Below, piece by piece: positions 44,622 through 53,842 of a stretch of 64,000 bases of DNA. This DNA is from Panacibacter microcysteis (GTDB lineage: Bacteria; Bacteroidota; Bacteroidia; Chitinophagales; Chitinophagaceae): NCBI RefSeq assembly GCF_015831355.1, contig NZ_JADWYR010000003.1, positions 276,422 through 340,421 of the forward strand, written 5' to 3'. Within the stretch, counting starts at the first letter, position 1. Every line of letters starts with the position of its first letter. Under the pieces are notes generated by a model that worked only from the letters and a program-made list of their open reading frames with translations, ran no database searches and had not been told where the DNA came from. The translations under genes were made by a program, and so were the position numbers.

Positions 44622-45824
44622 TTATTCCTGAACTGCTGCTGCCGTTTTCTTTTTAAAAATTTTCAGAAGTGCCAGCGTTAGTAAGCCCGCGGTAATACCT
44701 GCCACCACTGCCAGCGTTATGCTGCCATAAATATATTGCTTAAGATTCTGTTTAATGGCATCTATAGAGATCTCTGTATTAAACGAAAAGTCAATGGCAT
44801 GTTCGCCCATCCAATAACTACCCATGATGTAACTGAGAAAAATCACAAAAGGTATCATGGGGGGTATGCTGATGTGCGCAGACACTATTACAACCGGCTT
44901 ATTCAACTTCAGTAATATTGATAAAAAAATAGCTGTTACCAGTTGAAAGCCCCAGATGGGCACAATACCCATAAACACGCCAAATGCAACAGAGGCGGCT
45001 TTCACAATGTCCGGCTCAGAAGGTTTTAAAAACTCCTCGTACCACAAGGCGCGCCATGTTTCTTTTTTTACAATACTCCTGAAAAAATCGCGTGGTTTTA
45101 TATACAGGAATGTAATCAGTACAAGTACCGTATTCAGTATGCTGATCCTTGTGAAATCTTTGAACGGCCTGAAATGTGAAACACGTGTTTCCTTTGGTGC
45201 ATAATATACAGAGACAGGTACCGAAGTTATTTTTATACCACTCCACGCTGCCCTTACCAGTACTTCAATTTCAAATTCATATTTGCGGGTAATGAATTGC
45301 TTTTTACTCAGTGGCTGCAAAGGGTAGAGCCTGTAGCCAGACTGTGTATCGGGGGCTTTTATACCTGTTTCTACCCTAAACCAGAAGCTGGAAAATTTAT
45401 TGCCAAAACTGCTTTTACCAGGTACAAAATCCTGGTTCATATTTCTTGAGCCGATGATGATTGCCTGCTTTTCCGTTCCCAGTTTTTCAAGAAATACAGG
45501 CAGGTCTTTGGCAAAATGCTGCCCGTCCGAATCAATGGTTATGGCATACAGGTAACCCAATGCAACGGCCCGCTTAAATCCCTGGCGCAGTGCCCAGCCT
45601 TTCCCCATGTTCTTTTGGTAACCAACAACATCCAGCCGGGTAAATGCTGCAAGTATGGTGGCTGTATCATCAGCAGAACCATCGTTTACCACAATAATAT
45701 TTGTTGTGTAAGCTGCTACGTCTGTAATAACTGCCGCCAGTGTTTTTGCGTTGTTATAAGTTGGTATAATTACGCAAACTTTATGTTCGTCAAACTGCTG
45801 CTGATATGTGGCTGGATAAGTCAT
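44622..45824 (-). CDS. GT2 glycosyltransferase fused to DUF2062
   Basis: A 400-residue protein. Residues about 15-230 are a GT-A fold family 2 glycosyltransferase (CVIIPTYNNAKTL, VVNDGSADDT, and the metal-binding DSDGQH), related to dolichyl-phosphate mannose synthase types. Residues about 270-400 are a DUF2062 membrane region (GVFMGIVPIWGFQLVTAIFLS). The pairing of GT2 and DUF2062 with an MMPL exporter is a regular feature of aryl-polyene and flexirubin gene sets. It is the first gene of the unit that runs into the MMPL fusion. Confidence 0.88.
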   Translation of the reverse strand: MTYPATYQQQFDEHKVCVIIPTYNNAKTLAAVITDVAAYTTNIIVVNDGSADDTATILAAFTRLDVVGYQKNMGKGWALRQGFKRAVALGYLYAITIDSDGQHFAKDLPVFLEKLGTEKQAIIIGSRNMNQDFVPGKSSFGNKFSSFWFRVETGIKAPDTQSGYRLYPLQPLSKKQFITRKYEFEIEVLVRAAWSGIKITSVPVSVYYAPKETRVSHFRPFKDFTRISILNTVLVLITFLYIKPRDFFRSIVKKETWRALWYEEFLKPSEPDIVKAASVAFGVFMGIVPIWGFQLVTAIFLSILLKLNKPVVIVSAHISIPPMIPFVIFLSYIMGSYWMGEHAIDFSFNTEISIDAIKQNLKQYIYGSITLAVVAGITAGLLTLALLKIFKKKTAAAVQE

Positions 45825-46030
45825 TTAAAAATTGCTGCAAATGTAGTCAGTTTTGAAAACGGGTTTATAAAGTTTGCGCCGCAATACACCTGCACATATG
45901 GCTTACTTTGGTTATAAGTAACGTTTGCCATAGCTGTTTTGTTGACGCCTGTTGCTAAAAATGGAGCAGCAGTTAGTGCAGGCCGTATGCCTGTTCTCAT
46001 GTTTGCGGCAGCCATAACCCGTTGTATTAT

Positions 46031-46245
46031 TTTGTTGCCAGGCAGCAGACCATGCATGAGGCGTCCCTTGCGTCGCACTCTTGTACTGATGAATAAACAG
46101 CAGCAAAGCGAAGACCTGTGCGAAGCCTGGAAAGACAGATTCAAAAACACTTTATGCAAAGCGCTTCGTTGTTGCCCCATGTTCCCAAACGTACAAGTGA
46201 GTGACACAACAGGCGATGATAGCAGCAATACAGCCAGGGCCAAAA
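46031..46245. repeat. Composite repeat element: copy 17 (type B) facing copy 18 (type A)
   Basis: A non-coding inverted-repeat element of about 215 bases. From left: outer arm GTTGCCAGGCAGCAGACC, type B core (46067-46086, first base changed), inner arm CAGCAGCAAAGCGAAG, a short centre, inner arm CGCTTCGTTGTTGCCCC, exact type A core (46191-46210), and outer arm ending CAGCCAGGGCC. It lies in the 493-base spacer upstream of the GT2 gene; no open frame or duplicated target site is obvious. Confidence 0.88.
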
Positions 46246-46268
46246 AATTATTTATACAACAGTAAACA

Positions 46269-46300
46269 AAAAACCATAAGCGTGTGCTTATGGCTTTTTT
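46269..46300. terminator. Terminator of glyA
   Basis: CCATAAGC and GCTTATGG (46274-46293) around GTGT, flanked by A run and T run on both strands; it lies just past the glyA stop on the minus strand. Confidence 0.8.
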
Positions 46301-46317
46301 ATAGCGTAGCTGTTGCA

Positions 46318-47598
46318 CTATCCAAGTTCAGGATACAATGCAAACTGTGTCATGAATTCGTTTACCTGTTTTCTTACAGCGCCAACTACGTTTGCATCGT
46401 CTGCATTCATCAATACATTATCAATAGCGTTTACAACAAACTGCATGTGTTCCGCTTTCATGCCACGGCTGGTTATTGCCGGCACACCCACACGAATACC
46501 GCTTGTTACAAATGCACTTTTATCGTCAAAAGGCACCATGTTTTTATTCGCAGTTATATCGGCCTGTACAAGTACCTGCTCGGCTTTTTTGCCACTGATG
46601 TTTTTATTACGCAGGTCAATAAGCAGTAAATGATTGTCTGTGCCGTTGCTGATAATGTTGTATTCTTTTTCCCTGAAAGCTTTGGCCATTGCCTGTGCAT
46701 TTTCCACAACCTGTTTTGCATACGCTGTAAAATCGTCTGAAAGAATTTCGCCAAAAGCCACGGCCTTTGCAGCAATTACATGCTCAAGCGGCCCGCCCTG
46801 TATACCCGGGAAAACCGCCAGGTCTATCAGGCTGCTCATCATGCGTATATTGCCTTTTGGATCTTTGTGGCCCCATGGGTTTTCAAAATCCTTGCGGATC
46901 ATGATAATGCCACCGCGTGGGCCGCGCAAGGTTTTATGTGTTGTGGAAGTAACAATATGGCAATGATCAAAAGGATCACTCAGCAAACCTTTTGCAATTA
47001 GCCCGGCAGGATGTGCGATATCGGCCATAACCAGTGCGCCTACTTCGTCTGCCACTTTGCGGATGCGTGCATAATCCCAGTCGCGGCTATAAGCACTTGC
47101 TCCGCAGATAATGAGTTTTGGTTTTTCTGCTCTTGCTTTTTGTTCAAGCATTTCATAATCTACCAGCCCTGTTTCTCTTACAACACCGTAAAAATGCGGC
47201 GTATATAATTTACCACTGTAGTTTACAGCAGAGCCATGTGTAAGGTGGCCGCCCATGCTAAGATCGAGACCAAGAATAGGATCGCCGGGTTGCAGGCAGG
47301 CAAGTGCTACCGCCGCATTGGCCTGCGCACCGCTGTGCGGCTGCACATTGGCGTATTCAAGTTTAAAAACCTGTTTAAGACGATCAATTGCAAGTTGTTC
47401 TGTTTGGTCAACAATTTCGCAACCGCCATAATAGCGGCGGCCGGGATAGCCTTCTGCGTATTTGTTTGTCATTACACTGCCCATTGCCTGCATTACCTGT
47501 AAGCTGGTAAAATTTTCAGAAGCAATCAGCTCAATTCCATGGCGCTGGCGTTCTAGTTCCTTGCGAATGAGGTCAAAAACCAGGTTATCTCTTTGCAT
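46318..47598 (-). CDS. glyA: Serine hydroxymethyltransferase
   Basis: A 426-residue PLP enzyme that converts serine and tetrahydrofolate to glycine and 5,10-methylene-tetrahydrofolate. The PLP-binding Lys is K222 in [13 protein letters not shown], and [25 protein letters not shown] and the C-terminal TSGIRVG are diagnostic. The length is normal. A good promoter is upstream and a strong terminator downstream, so it is a single-gene unit. Confidence 0.97.
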   Translation of the reverse strand: MQRDNLVFDLIRKELERQRHGIELIASENFTSLQVMQAMGSVMTNKYAEGYPGRRYYGGCEIVDQTEQLAIDRLKQVFKLEYANVQPHSGAQANAAVALACLQPGDPILGLDLSMGGHLTHGSAVNYSGKLYTPHFYGVVRETGLVDYEMLEQKARAEKPKLIICGASAYSRDWDYARIRKVADEVGALVMADIAHPAGLIAKGLLSDPFDHCHIVTSTTHKTLRGPRGGIIMIRKDFENPWGHKDPKGNIRMMSSLIDLAVFPGIQGGPLEHVIAAKAVAFGEILSDDFTAYAKQVVENAQAMAKAFREKEYNIISNGTDNHLLLIDLRNKNISGKKAEQVLVQADITANKNMVPFDDKSAFVTSGIRVGVPAITSRGMKAEHMQFVVNAIDNVLMNADDANVVGAVRKQVNEFMTQFALYPELG

Positions 47599-47617
47599 GT
47601 GGTTTTAAAATTTGCGG

Positions 47618-47648
47618 CAAAGATAGCTGTTAGAATATTCAGTGACAA
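47618..47648 (-). promoter_or_regulatory. Promoter for glyA
   Basis: On the minus strand TTG (47648-47646), a 20-base spacer and TATCTTTG (47625-47618), followed by GCCGCAAA. It matches the Bacteroidota consensus and has the same downstream bases as the lepA element. Confidence 0.62.
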
Positions 47649-47682
47649 GGCAAAAGGCAAGGAGGCAGGAGGCAAGGAGTGT
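47646..47682 (+). other. Purine-rich stretch of GG runs
   Basis: A stretch of AAGGCAAAAGG and GGAGGCAGGAGG type sequence, with many short G runs on the plus strand, immediately upstream of the glyA -33 site. It could fold as a weak two-layer G-quadruplex or be simple low-complexity DNA. Confidence 0.35.
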
Positions 47683-47692
47683 GGTGTACAAT

Positions 47693-47722
47693 AAAAAAGT
47701 GGTAACCTGCAAAGATTACCAC
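47693..47722 (-). terminator. Terminator of the alpha/beta hydrolase gene
   Basis: On the minus strand GTGGTAA and TTACCAC (47722-47699) with a 10-base loop, then TTTTTT. It lies about 88 bases past the hydrolase stop. Confidence 0.65.
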
Positions 47723-47809
47723 TGCGTAGTTGATATCGTTTACTTCAAATGCGCCTAAACGGATAATTGTTGAGCCCGTAACGGGTGGCCTCAAAGCGTT
47801 TTTAATTAG

Positions 47810-48829
47810 TTAGTCGCAATTATACTGTGTACCCAGGTAAATGGCGCTGCCGGGTGGATTGCCTCTTATGATCCGGTGGAAAAAGCAGGCTGCATTGCCC
47901 ATCATAAATTCATCTGTAAAACCAGCTTCGCCATTGTCGCCATGCCCTGCATCGGGTAAGAAATTGGCTACTGCTGTTTGCCCGAACCTTGTAAGCTGCC
48001 GGTATTGGCATAGCGATCCATAAAAAGTAAGATAGCCGGGACAGTCCATAAATGTTCCCTGGTCAATCGGTATCACCATATCTTCCTGGCCCTGGAAGGT
48101 GATGGTTGGGTAAGCTCTTTCGCTATTGATAAGATTAGAGTCTACAAGCGCACCGGCCACAGCGCAGATTCCTTTTATGCCGTACGTTGTTCTGATGCGG
48201 TTGCCACTGGTAAATAAACTTCCAAAAGTGGTAAGTTCATTCGGGTAGCGCCTGCGTGCAAATCCGTCATCCATATAGGCAGCACCCAACGCTACTGTTG
48301 CACCAGCGCTGGAACCTGTAATGAAGATCCAGTTGGTATCTATGCGGTATTTGTCTGTTTTGGAGAGCAGGTGTCTTATTGCTGCATTTGCATCCTGAAC
48401 TGCGCGGTAGGATGCTTCATTGAAAGAAGTAGTATCGCCATCGCAGGGGTCAGCTTCTGAACCACTGCTCCAGCCTAGCCGGTAATTAACGGTTGCCGTA
48501 ACAAAGCCCGAGTCTGCGAGTATACGGCATTTTTTTTCTGACGTGCTTTTGTCTCCGTCGTTGTAGCCACCGCCATGTAAATAAACGATCAGTGGATATC
48601 GCTTAGACGTGTCAATATTTGTAGGCAGGTAAATGTCCATTTTAAGTGATACCTCTGCACCCGTCCAGTCTGTAGCAGTACCATATTCAACATCTTTTTC
48701 TACCAGTCCAAAAGATGTGTCAACGGGTGGCGGTGGTTCGGGCGGGGTTATTCGTTTGTTTGAGGCAGAAGAGCAGGCTAAAAAGATGGTGGCTGAAAAA
48801 AAGAAAAGGAGTACGTGGCGTGTTTTCAT
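47810..48829 (-). CDS. Alpha/beta hydrolase lipoprotein (carboxylesterase-like)
   Basis: A 339-residue envelope lipoprotein; the signal peptide ends in a lipobox (ATIFLAC, Cys 19) followed by a Pro-rich linker. The esterase domain carries the oxyanion motif HGGG (85-88), the nucleophile elbow TGSSAG (S174), an acid in GQEDMVIP and a His in DAGHGDN. This matches BD-FAE/carboxylesterase-type hydrolases. The substrate could be an acylated sugar or peptide, but nothing in the sequence decides it. It is not in an obvious operon. Confidence 0.85.
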   Translation of the reverse strand: MKTRHVLLFFFSATIFLACSSASNKRITPPEPPPPVDTSFGLVEKDVEYGTATDWTGAEVSLKMDIYLPTNIDTSKRYPLIVYLHGGGYNDGDKSTSEKKCRILADSGFVTATVNYRLGWSSGSEADPCDGDTTSFNEASYRAVQDANAAIRHLLSKTDKYRIDTNWIFITGSSAGATVALGAAYMDDGFARRRYPNELTTFGSLFTSGNRIRTTYGIKGICAVAGALVDSNLINSERAYPTITFQGQEDMVIPIDQGTFMDCPGYLTFYGSLCQYRQLTRFGQTAVANFLPDAGHGDNGEAGFTDEFMMGNAACFFHRIIRGNPPGSAIYLGTQYNCD

Positions 48830-49127
48830 TAAAAAATTTTTTGTTTGATAAAGCAGTTGCTTTGAAGTTTAAACGGGTTGCGAAATATTGTGCCGAACAT
48901 AGGTAAAAAGGTGTATTTATGCTAAAAACAAGTGTTTATTTTAAAAAAATTTTGCAGGCAGGGGATTATGCTTTAACATCGTTATGCTTAACAACTACAT
49001 GGATACACTTGTAAAGTGCTTCTGTGAACCAGCTGATTGTTTATATTCCAATTTTGATTTTTTCTGACGAATTAACCCGTTGCATAAAGAGAAAATCATC
49101 TGATACTTTTTGAAAAACATTAAACAG
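48830..49127. other. Divergent intergenic region without a repeat copy
   Basis: A 298-base AT-rich spacer between the lipoprotein gene and the first ketosynthase. A weak promoter for the ketosynthase can be seen: TTG at 49080-49082 and TACTTTTTG near 49104. The dispersed repeat is absent. Nothing else is recognised. Confidence 0.4.
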
Positions 49128-50177
49128 ATGAATGGTCTTACCCTGAGAAATCTCACTGGTATTGCTATTGCCGGAACCGGCACTGCATTTCCTGCAGGAG
49201 GCAGGTGGATCGATAACGCCACTATACACCGCATGATCTTTGGTGATGAATGGCAACAGCCAATGGCCGCAAAAAACCTTGATCCGCTTTATTACGAACA
49301 ACAACTGGGTTTCAGCAAAAGATTCTGGGTGCATACACCCGGCACCGCGATAGTGCACGATGAGCTAACGTCTGCAGACCTTATGACAGAGGCCGCCCGG
49401 CATGCCATTGAAGACAGCGGAATCAACAAAGAAGATATTGATTTTGTCATTGCAGTAACCATTACTTCCCCCCGGTATTCTACTTCCATGGGCCCATATG
49501 TAAGCGGAAGATTAGGTATTCATGCACCGTCAATGGAAATGAAGTCTGGTTGCGCATCTAATATCTTTTCACTTACGCTTGCTGCACAATTAATACAAAA
49601 TGGTGCAAAAAATGTACTCATCACCTGTGGTGAAACAAATACCAAGGTACTTAAGATGACCAGTCGCATGGCTTATGCAGGCGGCGATGCGGGTGCTGCG
49701 GTAGTTGTGTCAAAAGCGGGTGCTGAAAAAGGTATAATGGCCGGTTACCTTAACAGTAATGGCAGTTTCAGCGGTCATATGGGTGTGCCCGGGCTTTTGC
49801 CGCCAAATCAGCAGGATATTGATGAAGAAAAGTATTATCTTGAATACAGTGATGCCGCGGAAGATTTTTTGAACGAGGCATGGACAACTACCCCGCAACT
49901 GTTATATAAGGCAACCGGTTTAACAGCAGGTGATATAGACTGCCTTATTCCGCACCAGGTACATAAGAAAAGAACACAGTATGCTGCAAATGCAGCAGGT
50001 GTTCCAATGGAAAAAACGATCGACATTATTCATGAATACGCCAATTGCGGCTCCGCTTCATTATTGCTGGCACTTGATCACGCAAAGAAACGAGGTGCGC
50101 TGGAACATGGTAAAAAACTGATGCTGCTGGCAGCAGGTGGTGGTATTTCCTGGGGCGGTCTTATTCTTACAACTTAA
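49128..50177 (+). CDS. 3-oxoacyl-ACP synthase III-like ketosynthase (1)
   Basis: A 349-residue thiolase-fold KAS III-like condensing enzyme. The Cys-His-Asn triad is at C142 (MKSGCASNIFS), H276 (IPHQVHKKR) and N306 (YANCGSAS). Such enzymes condense an acyl-CoA or acyl-ACP with malonyl-ACP or another acyl group. It is longer in its first part than standard FabH. ATG 49128 is preferred over TTG 49110 because a likely promoter lies just before it. The gene opens a six-gene plus-strand set; the second ketosynthase starts 10 bases after its stop. Whether it uses fatty acids or aryl starters is unknown. Confidence 0.88.
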   Translation: MNGLTLRNLTGIAIAGTGTAFPAGGRWIDNATIHRMIFGDEWQQPMAAKNLDPLYYEQQLGFSKRFWVHTPGTAIVHDELTSADLMTEAARHAIEDSGINKEDIDFVIAVTITSPRYSTSMGPYVSGRLGIHAPSMEMKSGCASNIFSLTLAAQLIQNGAKNVLITCGETNTKVLKMTSRMAYAGGDAGAAVVVSKAGAEKGIMAGYLNSNGSFSGHMGVPGLLPPNQQDIDEEKYYLEYSDAAEDFLNEAWTTTPQLLYKATGLTAGDIDCLIPHQVHKKRTQYAANAAGVPMEKTIDIIHEYANCGSASLLLALDHAKKRGALEHGKKLMLLAAGGGISWGGLILTT

Positions 50178-50187
50178 AACAATAAAC

Positions 50188-51189
50188 ATGCAGGGCTGGG
50201 GTGTTAAAATTATTGGTCATGGCGCTTACCTGCCCGGTGAGCCTATCACCAATGAGGCATTAAAAGAAAAACTTAACCTCGAATTCGATCCTGTAAAACA
50301 TGCAGCGGTCACAGGTATCAAAACAAGGCATTGGGGTGGCAAAGATATAGCCACCAGTCATATTGCTGCCGAAGCCGGAAGACAGGCACTGGAACGTGCA
50401 GGCATACATGCATCGCAGCTTCAACGGATCATTCTGGGTACACAAACGGCAGACTATGTAAACACTGCAGCATCGTGCAACGTACAACAAATACTCGGCG
50501 CCACATGCCCTGTGGGCGATACTACTGCATCGTGTTCCAGTTTTATGTATGCCCTCGATTTCGGGCTGCGGTTGGTAGCAACAGGTATGGAATATGTATT
50601 GGTAATCGGTGCTGATATGAAATCGAAATCTGTGCGCCGAACCGACCAGGTCTTCCTCCCCATTTTCAGCGATGGCGGCGGCGCCGTGGTATTAACCAAA
50701 TGCAGCCCCGATGAAGGTTTTCTCGGCATTCAGTTATGGGCCGATGGCAGTGGTATTCATAAATTGTATGTTCCTGCAGGCGGCAGTGCTATGCCGGCAT
50801 CTCACGAAACTGTCGATGCAGACCTGCACGGTACCGTTATGAACATGACCGGCAAAGAACTGGCAGAAAACGCAGCCGGTAAAATGGCTGAACTGGCCAG
50901 GCATGTTTGCGAGATCAATAACGTAAGTATTCACGATATAGATGTATTTGTACCGCACCAGGCCAATTACTACATTATGAAAAAAGCTGCAGAGGCACTG
51001 GGCCTGCCGCTCGATAAAATGGAAGTATCAATAGATCGTGTAGGTAATTGCATAGCCGGCACAGTGCCTATAACGTTAAACCAGGCTTACGAAAAAGGTA
51101 AGCTAACACCCGGCGCACTGGTGCTTATAACCGCAGCAGGCGCAGGCTATACCGGTGGTGCTGCATTGTACAAAGTGCCGGCGTTATAA
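50188..51189 (+). CDS. 3-oxoacyl-ACP synthase III-like ketosynthase (2)
   Basis: A 333-residue KAS III-like protein with the triad C116 (TASCSSFMYALD), H257 (VPHQANYYIM) and N287 (RVGNCIAGT). It is nearer to classical FabH than its neighbour in the triad context and in length. Start MQGWGVKIIGHG at 50188 is chosen because the frame above it lies inside the first ketosynthase gene. Two such enzymes in tandem suggest two condensations or a heterodimer, as found in some secondary-metabolite pathways. Confidence 0.9.
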   Translation: MQGWGVKIIGHGAYLPGEPITNEALKEKLNLEFDPVKHAAVTGIKTRHWGGKDIATSHIAAEAGRQALERAGIHASQLQRIILGTQTADYVNTAASCNVQQILGATCPVGDTTASCSSFMYALDFGLRLVATGMEYVLVIGADMKSKSVRRTDQVFLPIFSDGGGAVVLTKCSPDEGFLGIQLWADGSGIHKLYVPAGGSAMPASHETVDADLHGTVMNMTGKELAENAAGKMAELARHVCEINNVSIHDIDVFVPHQANYYIMKKAAEALGLPLDKMEVSIDRVGNCIAGTVPITLNQAYEKGKLTPGALVLITAAGAGYTGGAALYKVPAL

Positions 51190-51249
51190 GTAGGCCGGTA
51201 TGTACAAACAGCGAAGACGAATGCTGTAAAAAGAATGGAAGAAATGTTG

Positions 51250-51293
51250 AACCGGGCTGTTGTATGCTATGGCATCGTCCCTTGCGTCGCACT
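51250..51293 (+). repeat. Dispersed repeat copy 19, partial type B
   Basis: Outer arm GAACCGGGCTGTTGTATGC and TATGGCATCG, then a truncated core CTTGCGTCGCAC (51281-51292); the last eight core bases are lost. It lies between the second ketosynthase and the SDR gene. Confidence 0.75.
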
Positions 51294-51381
51294 ACGTTCA
51301 TCAGCAGTGCATATGGCATCTTTTACCGAAGCCTAGATTGTTCGCTTTATCTCGTATACCAAAACTAAGTTTTAACCACTT

Positions 51382-52137
51382 ATGCAAACCCTGTCTGGCA
51401 AAACCGCACTGGTAACCGGTGCAGGTGTAGGTATTGGACATGCTATTTGTAAAACACTTGCGGCGCAGGGCGCTGCGGTAATAGCTGTTGCGCGCAACCA
51501 GCAAAACCTTGCTGCACTGCAAAACGATCTGCCCGGAAATAATCATCAGTACTGGTCCATAGATCTTGCATCAGATGCCGGCCAGCAGCAACTGTTGCAA
51601 CAACTGGAGCAACACAGCTTTCCGCACATTGTGGTAAACAACCTCAATATCCCATCGCAAAAAAAGAGGCTCATCAATACCACAAAGCAGGATTTTGCCG
51701 ACAGCTTTTCTGTAAATATTGATCACCTGTTTGTAATAATGGAAAAGGTATTACAGTTCCAGCGTGCAGAAAACTTCGGCCGCTGGGTGGGCATCAGTTC
51801 TTTAACCGCACAGGCAGGCATACCGGGGCAAACAATTTATGGTGCACAAAAATCTGCTATGGAGGCGGTGTTTATCAACCTTGCGGTTGAAGAAGGGAAG
51901 TATGGTATTACCTCAAACCTGGTGGCACCCGGGTTTATTGATACACCATCCGTAGAAGCACGCGTACCAAAAGCTGTATCGGCAATGCTCTCAACCACCA
52001 ATGTTTTAAAGCGCGCCGGCACACCGGAGGAAGTGGCCGCGGCAGTCGCATTCTTTGCATCGCCGGCGGCATCTTATATTACCGGTATCGTATTACCCGT
52101 ATGTGGTGGTGCGCAACTGGCCTGGTACTTTAGTTAA
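51382..52137 (+). CDS. Short-chain dehydrogenase/reductase (FabG-like)
   Basis: A 251-residue classical SDR: cofactor motif TGAGVGIG (12-19), NN in VVNNLNI, catalytic Ser in GISSL (139-140), and Y153-x3-K157 in IYGAQKSAM. The C-terminal part, VAPGFIDTPSVE and ITGIVLPVCGG, is FabG-like, so a reductase of a 3-oxoacyl or aryl ketone intermediate is likely. The motif NNAG is changed to NNLN. It fits as the reducing step after the ketosynthases. The acyl-CoA ligase begins 22 bases downstream. Confidence 0.9.
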   Translation: MQTLSGKTALVTGAGVGIGHAICKTLAAQGAAVIAVARNQQNLAALQNDLPGNNHQYWSIDLASDAGQQQLLQQLEQHSFPHIVVNNLNIPSQKKRLINTTKQDFADSFSVNIDHLFVIMEKVLQFQRAENFGRWVGISSLTAQAGIPGQTIYGAQKSAMEAVFINLAVEEGKYGITSNLVAPGFIDTPSVEARVPKAVSAMLSTTNVLKRAGTPEEVAAAVAFFASPAASYITGIVLPVCGGAQLAWYFS

Positions 52138-52159
52138 CAATAAATCTTCTGCTGAATAT

Positions 52160-53710
52160 ATGATTACAACACTCAGGCCAATGCTGGCATACAGGGCGCA
52201 GTCGCATCCCGCAAGAGTAGCTTACGTATTTGAACAACAAGCATACTCATATCATGAATACTACCAAAACGCGTTGTCATGCGCGGCTTACCTGAGGTCT
52301 CTGGGTCTCAGGAAAGGCGACAGGATCGGCATCCTTGATCTCAATAACCCCGGTGTAATACATCTTGTAACAGGAGCAATGCTTGCAGGCATCATACCTG
52401 TTTCCATCAACTGGCGTGCTATGCCACAAGAGCTGTTGTTTATACTGGACAATGCCGGTATAAAACATTTTTTTTATGGCGCAGCATTCAGTAAACTGAT
52501 TGGCTTCACCCCATTTCCCGCAGATGTACAAAAGCATGAGATGGAAAGTCTTCAGCCTACAGCAGCCGGAAGTGATGTTGATGATGTGGAAGAAGATGCA
52601 ATGGAACAGGATGTTTGCGCCATCTTGTATACTTCCGGTACAACAGGCAACCCGAAAGGTGTAATGCTTACGTATGCAAACCTCTTTTGTTGCTTTCAGT
52701 TGTGTGCGTATGATACCCCGTCTTTTGGCCCTGATGCGCGCAACCTCGTATGCGGGCCTATGTATTCCATCTTTGGTTTCGGGGCTTTTTATGCGGGTAT
52801 ATATGCAGGCGCAACGAATGTGCTGGTAAGAATGTTCGATGCTGCAGCAGTATGCCAGAGTATTGTACACCAGAAAGTGACCAACGCCGTACTGGTGCCG
52901 GTCATGTTTCGTTTAATACTTGCTATTGAAGGCACAGATAAAATGGACTTCAGTTCTTTGAGACATGTACAGTATGGCGGTTCGCCTGTATCGGGAGATG
53001 TATTGCTTAAAATTTCGAAGCTGTTCCACTGCAGGTTTACGCAGGTATATGGCCTTACAGAAACCGCGGGTGTGGCAACAGCGCTGCGTTTTGACGATCA
53101 CGAAAATATACTGGCTTCAGGCGATGTGGTGCATAACAGGTTGTTAATGTCTGCAGGCAAGCCATCATTGGGTATTGAAATAAAAATTGTAGATGATGCC
53201 GGTGCCACTGCAGGTACCAATATTCCGGGAGAAGTGTTTTTAAAGGGAGACAACATTACCAAAGGTTACTGGAACATGCAGGAACTTACGGACAAAACTT
53301 TTTATGCTGATGGATGGTTCAGCACCGGTGACATTGGTTACCTGGATGAAGCGGGTTATCTCTTTCTGGTAGATCGTAAAAATGACATGATCGTTTCGAA
53401 GGGTGTAAATATTTATCCTGCTGAAATCGAAAAAATACTGCAGCAGCACACTGCATTCAAAGATGTGGCAGTAATAGGCATACCGGATGAGAAAGCAGGA
53501 GAAGCCATTTGTGCAGTCGTTATTCCTGCCGTTGCAGATATAACACTGCAGGAACTGCAGCAGTGGTGCATTGGCAAAATTGCAGACCATAAAATACCTA
53601 AACGGCTGGATAAGGTGGAAGATCTGCCGCGCAACGCTACCGGCAAGGTGCTGAGAAGACTGATACGGGAACCTTACTGGAAACAGGAAGAGCGCATGAT
53701 CAAAGGCTGA
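52160..53710 (+). CDS. Acyl-CoA ligase (ANL superfamily)
   Basis: A 516-residue adenylate-forming ligase related to long-chain and 4-coumarate CoA ligases. The ATP loop YTSGTTGNPKG is at 157-167, VYGLTETAG and GWFSTGDIGYLD follow, and the catalytic Lys is in NATGKVLRR near the C-terminus. It should activate a fatty or aromatic acid as CoA thioester or feed a carrier protein. ATG 52160 is chosen; the earlier frame overlaps the SDR gene. It is the likely starter-loading step of the set. Confidence 0.9.
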   Translation: MITTLRPMLAYRAQSHPARVAYVFEQQAYSYHEYYQNALSCAAYLRSLGLRKGDRIGILDLNNPGVIHLVTGAMLAGIIPVSINWRAMPQELLFILDNAGIKHFFYGAAFSKLIGFTPFPADVQKHEMESLQPTAAGSDVDDVEEDAMEQDVCAILYTSGTTGNPKGVMLTYANLFCCFQLCAYDTPSFGPDARNLVCGPMYSIFGFGAFYAGIYAGATNVLVRMFDAAAVCQSIVHQKVTNAVLVPVMFRLILAIEGTDKMDFSSLRHVQYGGSPVSGDVLLKISKLFHCRFTQVYGLTETAGVATALRFDDHENILASGDVVHNRLLMSAGKPSLGIEIKIVDDAGATAGTNIPGEVFLKGDNITKGYWNMQELTDKTFYADGWFSTGDIGYLDEAGYLFLVDRKNDMIVSKGVNIYPAEIEKILQQHTAFKDVAVIGIPDEKAGEAICAVVIPAVADITLQELQQWCIGKIADHKIPKRLDKVEDLPRNATGKVLRRLIREPYWKQEERMIKG

Positions 53711-53743
53711 TAGTGACCGGAAGAGCCCGGTAGAGAACAAACC

Positions 53744-53799
53744 GTACAAGAGTGCGACGCAACGATGCTTCATAGTATTCCTGCAGCCCGGCACATAAA
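53744..53799 (-). repeat. Dispersed repeat copy 20, type B
   Basis: Exact type B core at 53744-53763, then GATGCTTCATAGTATTC and an outer arm with CTGCAGCCCGGCACAT. It lies between the ligase and the CCR-like gene and leaves 34 bases to the ligase stop, so the inner arm is short or lost. Confidence 0.9.
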
Positions 53800-53842
53800 T
53801 TTCCTTTTCAAGATATAAAGTTTTAACCTGAAAAACGTAACA

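Noticed and set aside
46031..46245. Composite repeats as integron attC sites
   Set aside because: The core does not fit the attC ends (GTTRRRY and RYYYAAC), and the genes between copies are long housekeeping genes, not cassettes.
52055..52159. Longer N-terminus for the acyl-CoA ligase
   Set aside because: It overlaps the SDR gene and has no ligase-like residues; ATG 52160 gives a normal length.
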